Origin: Ramlibacter paludis
GTDB taxonomy: Bacteria; Pseudomonadota; Gammaproteobacteria; Burkholderiales; Burkholderiaceae_C
Direction of reading: 5' to 3'
Assembly: GCF_022012305.1 (NCBI RefSeq)
Contig: NZ_JAKLTM010000005.1
Span: forward strand, 248,001 to 312,000
Length of the DNA stretch: 64,000 bases
The notes under the pieces were generated by a model. It was not told the DNA's origin. It saw only the letters and a list, made by a program, of their open reading frames with translations, and ran no database searches. Of this stretch, positions 56,210-64,000 are shown one piece after another. Numbering within the stretch: position 1 is the stretch's first letter; each line of letters begins with the position of its first letter. The translations under genes and the position numbers were made by a program.

Positions 56210-57630
56210 CACGTGGTCGTTCCTTTTCCGGGTTCTTCTTGTGGGGCCCGCTGCCAGCCGCCGCCGAGCGCGCGGTACAGCGCGATCCAGGCAGCCAGCC
56301 TTTCCTGCTGCAGGCCGATCAATGCCAGTTCGGCGGCCAGCGCGATGCGGCGCTGGTCCTCCATCTCGATCAGGCTGCCGAGGCCGGCGCGGAAGGTGGC
56401 TTCGGTGGCGGCAAACGAGGTGCGGTAGCCTTCCACCGCGATGCGCGCGTTCTCGGCGCGGTCGCGCGCGCTCTCCAGCCGCACCAGCGCCTCCTCGACT
56501 TCGCGCACGGCCTGCCGCACGCGCGCCGTGTACAGCGCCACCGCTTCCTCGTAGCGCGCCCGGGCAGCGTCGGCGCTGGCGGCGCGGCGTCCCGCATCGA
56601 AGATCGGCAGCGTCACGGCCAGCGGGCCGATCGACCAGGTCTGCACGCTGCTGGTGCGGCCGCCGACGTGGATCACGCCGGCATTGAGCTGGCCGTTGAG
56701 CGTGAGCTGCGGGAAGCGCTCGGCGTCGGCGCTGCCGACATCGGCGCTGGCGGCGGCGACGGCACGTTCGGCCTGGAACACGTCGGGGCGCTGCGCCAGC
56801 AGTTGCGCCGGGATCGCGGGCAGCACGTTGAGCGCGAAGCTGGCCGGATCGGTCCACGGGCCTTGCAGGCGCTGGCGCAGCGCGGGCTCGGGCATGCCGG
56901 TGAGGGCGACGAGCGCCTTCACGTCCAGGTCGCACTGGGCTTGCTGCGCCGTCATGCGCACCGCCCCTTCGGCGGCGCTGGCGCGGGCTTGCGCCGCCAC
57001 CGCCGGCGCCGTGAAGCCGGCCTTGGCGCTCAGGTCCGTCAGGCGCGCGGTCTCCGCGCGCGAGCGGGCGTCGTTGGTGGTCACCGCCAGCTGCTTTTCG
57101 CAGGTGCGGTAGCCGACGTAAGCAAGCCCGGTCTCGGCCGCGACGGCGACGCGCGCGGCATGCCAGCCGGCCTGGCTGGCATCGAGGCGCGCGGTGGCGG
57201 CGTCGGCCGCGGCGCGGTTGCCGCCGAACAGGTCGATCTCCCAGCCGGCCTGCAGTCCGCCCTGGACGACCGTCGCCGGCGCGGTGACGCCCGACTGCGT
57301 GTTGCCGCGGCTGGCGGCGAGATTGGCATCCAGCGTCGGCAGCAGCGCCGCATTGGCGCCGATGCGGGTGGCACGCGCTTCGGCGATGCGCGCGCCGGCA
57401 CTGGCCACATCGGGACTCGCGGCCTGGGCGGCGGCGATCAGGTCGATCAGCAGCGGGTCGTTGAACTGCTGCCACCACTGCTGCAGGTCGGCCAGCCGCC
57501 CGCCATGGGGCAGCGAGGCATACCACTGCGGCGGCGTGGGGGCGGAGACATCGGCCGGCGGACGGGGCAGGGCGCAGCCGGCCAGCCACAGGGCGCCGGC
57601 CAGCGCCGCCGCGAGGCGCACGCGAATCAT
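56209..57630 (-). CDS. RND efflux outer-membrane lipoprotein (NodT/OprM family)
   Basis: A 473-residue TolC-type channel lipoprotein. The signal ends in a lipobox (ALWLAGCALP, Cys as first mature residue). Two OEP repeats follow with the helical patterns ARIAEARATRIGANAALLPTLD and RLESARDRAENARIAVEGYRTS. The start at 57630 has a GGAAGGAA ribosome site; the longer upstream frame would bury the signal. First gene of the efflux operon, divergent neighbours absent: the LysR gene upstream is on the same strand. Confidence 0.94.
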   Translation of the reverse strand: MIRVRLAAALAGALWLAGCALPRPPADVSAPTPPQWYASLPHGGRLADLQQWWQQFNDPLLIDLIAAAQAASPDVASAGARIAEARATRIGANAALLPTLDANLAASRGNTQSGVTAPATVVQGGLQAGWEIDLFGGNRAAADAATARLDASQAGWHAARVAVAAETGLAYVGYRTCEKQLAVTTNDARSRAETARLTDLSAKAGFTAPAVAAQARASAAEGAVRMTAQQAQCDLDVKALVALTGMPEPALRQRLQGPWTDPASFALNVLPAIPAQLLAQRPDVFQAERAVAAASADVGSADAERFPQLTLNGQLNAGVIHVGGRTSSVQTWSIGPLAVTLPIFDAGRRAASADAARARYEEAVALYTARVRQAVREVEEALVRLESARDRAENARIAVEGYRTSFAATEATFRAGLGSLIEMEDQRRIALAAELALIGLQQERLAAWIALYRALGGGWQRAPQEEPGKGTTT

Positions 57631-57727
57631 GGATTCCTTCCGGACAGCGAAACCCGCAAGACTAGCATTGCTTGGCCCGGTTACGCGCTGGCTGCAACGG
57701 CGTGTTGCGCGTTGCCGCGGGACCGGC

Positions 57728-58699
57728 CTAGGGCCGGGAACCTTCCCGGGACGGACGACGCCCCTGCTTCGCCGGTGCGGTCGACCCGGCCTGGCCCTCG
57801 TCGGTCTGGAACATCCGCGTGAAATCGCAGCTCTCCTGGGCAAGCATGGTGACCGACGCGATCAATGAACTCCGCTGGTCGGATCGGTAGAGGGCTACGT
57901 AGCGCGTCATCGGCAGCGCCGGCGTCACCTTGATCGTGGCCAGCATGCCGCTGTCGATCATCGGCTGGAGACAGCGCCAGGGCAGGTAGGTCACGCCGAT
58001 GCCGGAAACGGTCATCGAGATCAGCGCCAGCATGTTGTTGCTGACCAGGGCGATGGGCAGCTTCATGCCCTGGGCGCCGAGCCAGCGGTCGACCACGATG
58101 CCGACGCCCGACTTGCCGCTTTGCGTGAGCAGGCGGTACCGGGCGAGTTCGTGCATCCGCAGCGAACGGGAGGTGTCCACCATGCCGGGCTTGCACATCC
58201 AGATCATCTCCAGCTCGCCGACGCGCCGGGCCTCGCAGCGCGGGTCCTCGAAGGCATCGGGCACGATGACGATGTCCAGCTCGTCGGCCAGCAGCTTGTC
58301 GCGCAGCGCCACGCTGGTGTCCACGTCGGGTTCGATCACGACCTTCGGGTAGAAGGACTGGATCCGCTGCACCAGGCGGGGCAGCCAGGTCATGGCGGTC
58401 AGCTCGGTCACGCCCAGCCGGAGGCGGCGCTCGATGACCTCCGGCCGCTGGAACTGTTCGACCGCCGCGTCCCGCTGCCCGAGCAGCCGCTGCGCGACGG
58501 CGAACATTTCCTCGCCCTTGTCGGTCAGGCGCGCGGTGCGCAGCGTGCGGTCGAACAGCGGCGTGTCGAACAGGGACTCCAGTTCCTGCACGCGCTTGGA
58601 GATCGCCGACTGGGTCGTGTGCAGCTTCGCCGCGGCCTGGGCGAAGCCGCCCATCCGCGCCACCCAGTAGATGGCTTCCAGCTGCTTGAACGTCATCAC
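57728..58699 (-). CDS. LysR-family transcriptional regulator
   Basis: A 323-residue LysR regulator: HTH at residues about 5-62 (FKQLEAIYWVARMGGFAQAAAKLHTTQSAISKRVQELE) and a periplasmic-binding-protein-like effector domain from about 92. The start is either GTG 58699 or ATG 58696; AGGAG lies seven bases before the GTG, so both are possible. It is divergent from the aminotransferase and amino acid transporter operon and most likely controls it in response to an amino acid or its oxo-acid. Confidence 0.95.
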   Translation of the reverse strand: MMTFKQLEAIYWVARMGGFAQAAAKLHTTQSAISKRVQELESLFDTPLFDRTLRTARLTDKGEEMFAVAQRLLGQRDAAVEQFQRPEVIERRLRLGVTELTAMTWLPRLVQRIQSFYPKVVIEPDVDTSVALRDKLLADELDIVIVPDAFEDPRCEARRVGELEMIWMCKPGMVDTSRSLRMHELARYRLLTQSGKSGVGIVVDRWLGAQGMKLPIALVSNNMLALISMTVSGIGVTYLPWRCLQPMIDSGMLATIKVTPALPMTRYVALYRSDQRSSLIASVTMLAQESCDFTRMFQTDEGQAGSTAPAKQGRRPSREGSRP

Positions 58700-58729
58700 G
58701 GTGCGGCTCCTAGGGGTCTACCCGGAATC

Positions 58730-58776
58730 TATCTCTTTTTTTCGCGTTGAACCAATCCGAAATATCGCTTTTTTTC
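58730..58776. promoter_or_regulatory. Direct repeat in the LysR/aminotransferase control region
   Basis: TATCTCTTTTTTTC (58730-58743) and TATCGCTTTTTTTC (58763-58776) repeat 33 bp apart, about three helical turns, with one mismatch in 14. They sit midway in the 119-bp divergent interval. Candidate regulator sites; factor unknown. Confidence 0.5.
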
Positions 58777-58818
58777 AGATGAAGCGCGGCGAACAATCCG
58801 CATCCAGAGACCCGACCC

Positions 58819-60054
58819 GTGCAATTCCCCGCCGTCCGCCTCGCTTCCGTGAAGCCTTCGCCCAGCATGGCGGCCAAGGCGCTGGTCGAGCGCCTGCGCG
58901 CTGCCGGCCGCACCATCGTCGACTTCACCATCGGCGAGCCCGACTTCGCCACGCCGCCCCACATCGTCGCCGCGGGCGTGCAGGCCCTGGCCGGCGGCCA
59001 GACGCGCTACACGGCTTCGGCCGGCATCGCGCCGCTGCGCGGGGCCATCGCCGCCAAGCTGGCGCGCGAGAACGGCCTGGCGTACACGCCCGAGCAGGTG
59101 GTGGTGGGCATCGGCGCCAAGCACGTGATCTACAACGCGCTGGCCGCGACGCTGAACGAGGGGGACGAGGTGATCGTCCCGGCGCCTTACTGGGTGTCCT
59201 ACCCCGACATGGTCGCCCTGCACGGCGGACAGGCGGTGATCGTGGCGAGCGACGAGCGCACCGGCTTCAAGCTGGTGCCGGAGGTGCTGGAGCGCGCGAT
59301 CACGCCGCGCACGCGCTGGCTGATCCTGAATTCGCCGAACAATCCGACTGGCGCCGTGTACTCCGCCGACGAGCTGAAGGCCCTGGGCGCGGTGCTGCTG
59401 CGGCATCCGCACGTGTGGCTCATGACCGACGAGATCTACGAGCATTTCGTCTACGGCGGCGCGCGCCACGCATCGCTGGTGGCCCTGGTGCCGGAGCTGG
59501 CCGGCCGCTCGCTGGTCGTCAACGGCATGTCCAAGGCCTACGCGATGACCGGCTGGCGCGTCGGCTACGGCGCGGGCCCGCAGCCCCTGATCCAGGCCAT
59601 GACGCTGCTGCTGACGCAAAGCGTTTCCTGCGCGCCGGCGATGACCCAGGCCGCCGCCATCGCTGCGCTGGAAGGCCCGCAGGACGGTGTGGCCGAAGCC
59701 CGGCGGCTGTTCGAGCAGCGCCGCGACCTCATGGTCCGATTGCTGCGACGCATTCCCGGCATCCAATGCGCGCCGCCCGATGGGGCCTTCTACGTGTTCG
59801 CGTCGGTGGCCGGCCTGCTGGGCGCGACCACGCCGGCCGGCAAGAGGCTCGCCAGCGACGTCGATGTGCTGATTTACTTCACCGAGACCGCGGGCGTCGC
59901 CGCCATCGACGGCAGCTCCTACGGACTGCCGGCGCACCTGCGTCTTTCGTTCGCCACCGCCACCGAGCAGATCGAGGCCGGCTGCGCCGCCCTCGCGTCC
60001 GCCGTCGGGGCGCTGACCCTTTCCCATCCCACCGAGGAACCTTCCCATGCGTAA
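58819..60054 (+). CDS. PLP-dependent class I/II aminotransferase (GTG start)
   Basis: A 411-residue fold-type I aminotransferase of the AspB/AspC group. Motifs: KPSPSMAAKALVERLRAAG at the start, IGEPDFATPPHI, SPNNPTG, and the PLP Lys239 in VNGMSKAYAMTGWRVGY; the substrate Arg is in LRLSFA near the end. GTG at 58819 is needed to keep the conserved N-terminal segment; the first ATG (58867) would remove it. The 3' end overlaps the binding-protein gene by eight bases. Probably transaminates the amino acid taken up by the transporter. Confidence 0.92.
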   Translation: MQFPAVRLASVKPSPSMAAKALVERLRAAGRTIVDFTIGEPDFATPPHIVAAGVQALAGGQTRYTASAGIAPLRGAIAAKLARENGLAYTPEQVVVGIGAKHVIYNALAATLNEGDEVIVPAPYWVSYPDMVALHGGQAVIVASDERTGFKLVPEVLERAITPRTRWLILNSPNNPTGAVYSADELKALGAVLLRHPHVWLMTDEIYEHFVYGGARHASLVALVPELAGRSLVVNGMSKAYAMTGWRVGYGAGPQPLIQAMTLLLTQSVSCAPAMTQAAAIAALEGPQDGVAEARRLFEQRRDLMVRLLRRIPGIQCAPPDGAFYVFASVAGLLGATTPAGKRLASDVDVLIYFTETAGVAAIDGSSYGLPAHLRLSFATATEQIEAGCAALASAVGALTLSHPTEEPSHA

Positions 60055-60868
60055 GCTCCCCCTGATTTCCCTGGCCCTCGCCGCGCTGGCCGTGTTCGGC
60101 ACGCCGGCGCGCGCCGACCAGCTGGCCGACATCAAGCAGAAAGGCACCCTGGTCTGCGGCACCCTGGGCAACGCCGAGCCCTTCAGCTTCCCCAACCCGC
60201 AGACGCGAGAGACGCAGGGCTACGACGTGGACTTCTGCGGCGCCGTGGCCAAGGCCCTGGGCGTCAAGCTGGAACTGAAGCTGATTGCCGTGGCGGCGCG
60301 CATCCCGGAGCTGATGCAGGGCCGCGTCGACGTGCTCGCCGCCAACCTGGGCTGGACGCCGGAGCGGGCCCAGCAGATCGCCTACAGCGACAGCTACTTC
60401 GTGAGCAACCAGATGGTCACCGCCCGCCGCGCGGACAAGTACAAGACGCCGGCGGACCTCTCCGGCAAGCGCGTCGCCGCACCCAAGGGATCGACCTCGG
60501 AAGCCGGCGCGCGCAAGCTGATCCCGAACGTCACCACCGTCACGTTCCAGGACGCGCCAGCGCTCTTCGTCGCGCTGCAGCAGGGCAAGGTCGACGCCGT
60601 GGTCCTGTCGGAACTGACGCTGGTGAAGTGGAAGAGCGACGCCGAAGCGAGCCCGGTTCCGCTGGACATCCTGCAGCCCGCGCTGTTCGTCGAGCCCTGG
60701 GGCATCGGCATGCGCAAGGAAGAGACGGCGCTGATCAGGAAGGTCGACGAAGTGCTGTCCGGCATGGAGAAGTCCGGCGAAGCCGCGAAGATCTTCGACA
60801 AGTACCTGGGCGCCGGCACGCCGTACAACCTGCGGCGCACCTTCAAGATCGAGCCGATCAAGGGCTGA
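60047..60868 (+). CDS. Amino acid ABC transporter substrate-binding protein
   Basis: A 273-residue periplasmic binding protein of family 3 (polar amino acids). A signal peptide (RKLPLISLALAALAVFGTPARA) is followed by the usual start of the mature protein, LADIKQKGTLVCGTLGNAEPFSF, then GYDVDFCGAVAKALGV and the hinge region RVAAPKGSTSE. The ligand is probably an amino acid used by the flanking aminotransferases; it cannot be fixed further. Confidence 0.94.
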   Translation: MRKLPLISLALAALAVFGTPARADQLADIKQKGTLVCGTLGNAEPFSFPNPQTRETQGYDVDFCGAVAKALGVKLELKLIAVAARIPELMQGRVDVLAANLGWTPERAQQIAYSDSYFVSNQMVTARRADKYKTPADLSGKRVAAPKGSTSEAGARKLIPNVTTVTFQDAPALFVALQQGKVDAVVLSELTLVKWKSDAEASPVPLDILQPALFVEPWGIGMRKEETALIRKVDEVLSGMEKSGEAAKIFDKYLGAGTPYNLRRTFKIEPIKG

Positions 60869-60887
60869 CGCTCCACAGGCCCGCGCC

Positions 60888-61583
60888 GTGCCCCAACTCG
60901 ACTTCACTGTATTGCTGCGGGAGGACGCCCCGCAGATGCTGGTGCACGGCATCGTCCTGATGCTGGAACTGACCGTGCTGGCGTGGATCCTGGCGATGGT
61001 GCTGGGGACGCTGCTGGCGCTGGTGCGCATGGGCCGCAGCCGGCTCGCTCAGTCGGCGGTGGCGGCCTGGGTCGAATACCACCAGAACGTGCCGATGCTG
61101 GTGCAGATCTTCCTCTGGTACTTCGGCATCTCCACGCTGCTGCCGGCGGACCTCCAGCTCTGGATCAACCGCAACGGCGGCGAATTCGCCTTCGCGACGA
61201 TCTCCGTCGGCCTGGCGACTTCCGCCTACATGTCGGAAAGCCTGCGCGGCGGAATCCGGGCCATCCCCGCGTCGCAGATCGAGGCGGCGCGCGCGCTGGG
61301 ACTGACCTACCTGCAGTCCTTCCGCCACATCATTTTCCCGCAGGCATTCCGGATTTCCCTTCCGACCCTGATCAACCACACGGTGCTGCTGTTCAAGAAC
61401 ACCTCGCTGGCGATGACGATCGGCGTGGCGGAGCTGACGTACGCCACGCGCGAGATCGAGAGCCGCAGCTTCAAGACGGTGGAGACCTACCTGTTCGCCA
61501 CCGTCGTGTACCTGGGCATCTCGCTGCTGATCATGGCGGCCGGCAGCGCAGCGGAACGCAAGCTGCGTTTCGCCGGGAGGTAG
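60888..61583 (+). CDS. Amino acid ABC transporter permease 1 (GTG start)
   Basis: A 231-residue permease of the HisM/GltJ type with five membrane helices and the cytoplasmic EAA loop ([26 protein letters not shown]) that contacts the ATPase. GTG at 60888, 19 bases after the binding-protein gene, gives a normal start. It pairs with the second permease two bases downstream. Confidence 0.93.
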   Translation: MPQLDFTVLLREDAPQMLVHGIVLMLELTVLAWILAMVLGTLLALVRMGRSRLAQSAVAAWVEYHQNVPMLVQIFLWYFGISTLLPADLQLWINRNGGEFAFATISVGLATSAYMSESLRGGIRAIPASQIEAARALGLTYLQSFRHIIFPQAFRISLPTLINHTVLLFKNTSLAMTIGVAELTYATREIESRSFKTVETYLFATVVYLGISLLIMAAGSAAERKLRFAGR

Positions 61584-61585
61584 GC

Positions 61586-62338
61586 ATGGGAGACATCGCC
61601 ACCATCCTGCGCGAATACGGCCTGCTGTTGCTGGTGGGCCAGTATCCCAACGGGCCGCTCGGCGGCCTGGCCCTGACCGTCATCCTGGCCGTGCTGGGCG
61701 TGCTGCTGGCCTTCCCCCTGGGCGTGGTCCTGGCGCTCGCGCGCATCAGCCGCTTTCCCTGGTTGTATTGGCCCGCCACCGCGCTGGTCTACGTGATGCG
61801 CGGTGTGCCGCTGCTGATGCTGATCTTCTGGGTGTACTTCTTCCTGCCCGTGCTCGTGGGGCGGCCGGTCAGCGGCTTCAGCACCATGCTGGCGACGCTG
61901 GTGATCTACGAAGCGGCCTACCTGGCCGAGATCGTGCGCGCGGGCATCGAGTCGCTGCCGCGCGGGCAGATGGAGGCGGCGCGCGCCGTCGGCCTCACCT
62001 ACTGGCAGGCGATGCGCAGGGTCGTGCTGCCGCAGGCGATCTACAACATGGTTCCGGCCATGCTCAGCCAGTTCGTTTCCACCATCAAGGAAACGTCCCT
62101 GGGTTACGTGATCAGCGTGAACGAGCTGACTTTCTCGGCCAGCCAGGTGAACAGCTCGCTGCTCACCAAGCCCTTCCCGGTCTACGCGGTGCTGGCCGTC
62201 ATCTATTTCCTGCTCTGTTTCTCCCTCACCCAGGTCGCGCGCCACCTCGAGCGGCGGGTGGCCCGCCGGCGCGCGGGCGTGGCGGGAACGGGCAATGCAC
62301 CGGCGGCGCCGCCCCCTGTCGCGGCGATTGCCGAATGA
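61586..62338 (+). CDS. Amino acid ABC transporter permease 2
   Basis: A 250-residue permease of the GltK type: helices around [21 protein letters not shown] and [13 protein letters not shown], and the EAA loop [27 protein letters not shown] Pro/Ala-rich cytoplasmic tail ends the protein. GGGAGG precedes ATG 61586, two bases after the first permease stop. Heterodimer with permease 1 is expected. Confidence 0.94.
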   Translation: MGDIATILREYGLLLLVGQYPNGPLGGLALTVILAVLGVLLAFPLGVVLALARISRFPWLYWPATALVYVMRGVPLLMLIFWVYFFLPVLVGRPVSGFSTMLATLVIYEAAYLAEIVRAGIESLPRGQMEAARAVGLTYWQAMRRVVLPQAIYNMVPAMLSQFVSTIKETSLGYVISVNELTFSASQVNSSLLTKPFPVYAVLAVIYFLLCFSLTQVARHLERRVARRRAGVAGTGNAPAAPPPVAAIAE

Positions 62339-62346
62339 GGACAACC

Positions 62347-63075
62347 ATGATCCAGTTCGAAGGCGTGAACAAGTGGTACGGCGATTACCACGCCCTGCAG
62401 GGCATCGATGCCACGGTCGCCAAGGGCGAGGTGGTGGTCGTCTCCGGTCCTTCGGGATCGGGCAAGTCGACCCTCATCCGCACCGTGAACCGGCTGGAGG
62501 AGATCCAGCAGGGCCGCATCCTGTTCGACGGCCAGGACGTGCATGCGCCATCGCTGGACGTCAACAAGTTCCGCAGCCGCGTCGGTTTCGTCTTCCAGAG
62601 CTTCAACCTGTTCCCTCACCTTTCGGTGGCCGACAACATCATGCTGGCCCCCACTCTGGTGCTGGGGCGCGGCAAGGGCCAGGCGCGCGAGCGCGCCCAG
62701 CAGCTGCTGGCGCGCGTCGGCCTGGCCGCCAAGGTGGACGCCTATCCCGGGCAGCTGTCCGGGGGCCAGCAGCAGCGCGTGGCGATCGCCCGCGCCCTGG
62801 CCATGGACCCGCCCGCCATGCTGTTCGACGAGCCGACCAGCGCCCTCGACCCCGAGATGGTCGGCGAGGTGCTGCAGGTGATGAAGTCGCTGGCGCGCGA
62901 TGGCATGACCATGATCTGCGTGACGCACGAAATGGGCTTCGCCCGTGAAGTGGCGGACCGCGTGCTGTTCATGGACCACGGGCGCATTGTCGAGACGGGC
63001 ACGCCTTCCGGCTTCTTCGAAAACCCCCAGAGCGAGCGGGCCCAGCGCTTTCTTGCCGACCTCACTTCGCACTGA
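62347..63075 (+). CDS. Amino acid ABC transporter ATP-binding protein
   Basis: A 242-residue ABC ATPase of the GlnQ/GltL type: Walker [11 protein letters not shown]-loop [13 protein letters not shown], signature LSGGQQQR, Walker [15 protein letters not shown] and the switch His in [11 protein letters not shown] 62347 has GAGGA at good distance; ATG 62335, overlapping the permease stop, would add four residues. It completes the transporter: one binding protein, two permeases, one ATPase. Confidence 0.97.
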   Translation: MIQFEGVNKWYGDYHALQGIDATVAKGEVVVVSGPSGSGKSTLIRTVNRLEEIQQGRILFDGQDVHAPSLDVNKFRSRVGFVFQSFNLFPHLSVADNIMLAPTLVLGRGKGQARERAQQLLARVGLAAKVDAYPGQLSGGQQQRVAIARALAMDPPAMLFDEPTSALDPEMVGEVLQVMKSLARDGMTMICVTHEMGFAREVADRVLFMDHGRIVETGTPSGFFENPQSERAQRFLADLTSH

Positions 63076-63086
63076 CCGAAACTTCC

Positions 63087-64000
63087 ATGCAGAACCCATC
63101 GCCCCGGACTCCCGCCGCCGCCGCTCCCGCTCCCGGCGAGGCCTTCCCTCCCGACCTGTCGCGCCAGATCAAGGAACGCTTCCTGCACGTGGACCATGAC
63201 TTCATGGGCCGCCAGCGACTGTTCTTCGAAAACGCCGGCGGTTCCCTGCGCCTCAAAGCCGCCCTCGAAGCCGTCGCCAGGGTCGATGCCATTCCGGACA
63301 GCGCCGAACGCATCCACGAAGTGGCGGCGTGGCTCAAGCAGGTGCAGGTGCGCGGCACCGACGACGTGCGGCTGCTGCTCAATGCAAGGGCCGGCACCGT
63401 GCACGCCTCCCTCACCGCATCAGGCGCCATGTTCGACATGGTGCGCGCCGTGGCCGAGAACGTGCCGGGCGACAACATCGTCACCACCGTGCTGGAGCAC
63501 CCTTCCTCGTACGATGCCGCCGCGCACTACGCGCAGAAGCTCGGCAAGGAGCTGCGGGTGGCGCCCAGCAACCGCGAAACCGGCGGCGTCGACGTGGAGG
63601 AGATCGTCAGCCGGATCGACGCGCGCACCTGCGTGCTGGTCGTGATCTATGCCTCCAACATCTCCGGCGCCAAGCTGGACCTGGAGCAGATCGTCCGGCG
63701 GGCGCGCGAGGTGAAGCCCGACCTGTACGTGATCGTGGACGCGGTGCAGCACGCCCCGCACGGGCTCATCGACCTGCAGAAGACACCGGTCGACGGCATC
63801 AACATCGCGCCCTACAAGTTCTTCGGCTGCCGGGGCTCGGGCTTCTCCTGGCTGTCGGACCGGGCAGCGCGGCTGCCGCACCACCGGCTGGCCGCCAAGA
63901 GTGCGGAGTTCTGGGACCTGGGCAGCGCGGCGCCGTGGCAGTTCGCCGTCATGACCGAGATCGTCGAATACGTCTGCTGGATCGGCGGGCAGTTCGGCGG
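63087..64000 (+). CDS. Class V aminotransferase / cysteine-desulfurase-like protein (3' end outside window)
   Basis: 304 residues of a fold-type I PLP enzyme are visible; the frame is still open at the right edge. Motifs: FFENAGGSLRL at the start, TTVLEHPSSYD, the PLP-ring Asp in VIVDAVQHAPHG and the Schiff-base Lys244 in APYKFFGCRGSG. Family members include cysteine desulfurases, isopenicillin-epimerase-like and kynureninase-like enzymes; the activity is not assigned. ATG 63087 follows the ATPase stop by 11 bases, so it is co-transcribed with the transporter and may act on the imported compound. Confidence 0.9.
   Translation, partial: MQNPSPRTPAAAAPAPGEAFPPDLSRQIKERFLHVDHDFMGRQRLFFENAGGSLRLKAALEAVARVDAIPDSAERIHEVAAWLKQVQVRGTDDVRLLLNARAGTVHASLTASGAMFDMVRAVAENVPGDNIVTTVLEHPSSYDAAAHYAQKLGKELRVAPSNRETGGVDVEEIVSRIDARTCVLVVIYASNISGAKLDLEQIVRRAREVKPDLYVIVDAVQHAPHGLIDLQKTPVDGINIAPYKFFGCRGSGFSWLSDRAARLPHHRLAAKSAEFWDLGSAAPWQFAVMTEIVEYVCWIGGQFG

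Overview
The window is high-GC chromosomal DNA with dense short-gap operons. Gene content and order (recA-recX; sucCD; type IV pilins beside a PglL-type oligosaccharyltransferase; TopB carrying a SWIB tail; DUF3717/DUF1289) point to a betaproteobacterium of the Burkholderiales, probably a Comamonadaceae member of the Ramlibacter/Variovorax type. That placement is inference from family knowledge, not a database result. I saw no prophage, transposase, CRISPR array, rRNA or tRNA. The genes cut by the two edges are an aldehyde dehydrogenase (left) and a class V aminotransferase (right).
Layout. 1-6.4 kb: end of an aldehyde dehydrogenase, a two-gene unit of unknown function, an AI-2E/PerM transporter, a YbhB-like protein and topB. 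6.5-9.1 kb: SET methyltransferase, birA, SPOR protein and a GST. 9.1-11.7 kb: TctD/TctE-like two-component pair and a MarR regulator. 11.8-15.5 kb: recA under a LexA box, recX, a small unknown gene and a TPR glycosyltransferase-like protein. 15.5-18.7 kb: argC, then sucCD closed by a terminator.
18.9-30.8 kb is the most interesting block. It runs in one direction: CHASE2 Ser/Thr kinase, PP2C phosphatase, FHA protein, CHASE2 adenylate cyclase, metallo-beta-lactamase-fold cyclic nucleotide phosphodiesterase and a GAF-bearing PilB/GspE-type ATPase. Three near-identical type IV major pilin genes follow, each with its own sigma-54 promoter, its own terminator and the same 12-bp upstream element 85-86 bp before the -24 box. 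Glycan genes follow (two GT2 enzymes, a frameshifted membrane glycosyltransferase-like gene, a flippase, a PglL/Wzy ligase), then moaC, a TfpX/TfpZ pilin accessory protein and a BepA-like protease. I read 18.9-39.6 kb as a phospho- and cAMP-signalling input feeding a glycosylated type IV pilus.
41-44.6 kb holds small membrane and unknown genes, a TerC protein behind a yybP-ykoY manganese riboswitch, an inverted pair of three-hairpin palindromic elements, DUF3717/DUF1289 and DUF2007 proteins, and YaeQ. 44.6-50.4 kb: purB, a GST, a glutathione peroxidase, a ferritin-like di-iron protein, rfaE2, and an ECF41 sigma factor with its carboxymuconolactone decarboxylase-like target, both with recognisable ECF41 promoters. 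50.4-57.6 kb: an OpgB-like phosphoglycerol transferase and a complete RND efflux operon. 57.7-64 kb: a LysR regulator divergent from an amino acid ABC transporter operon flanked by two aminotransferases.
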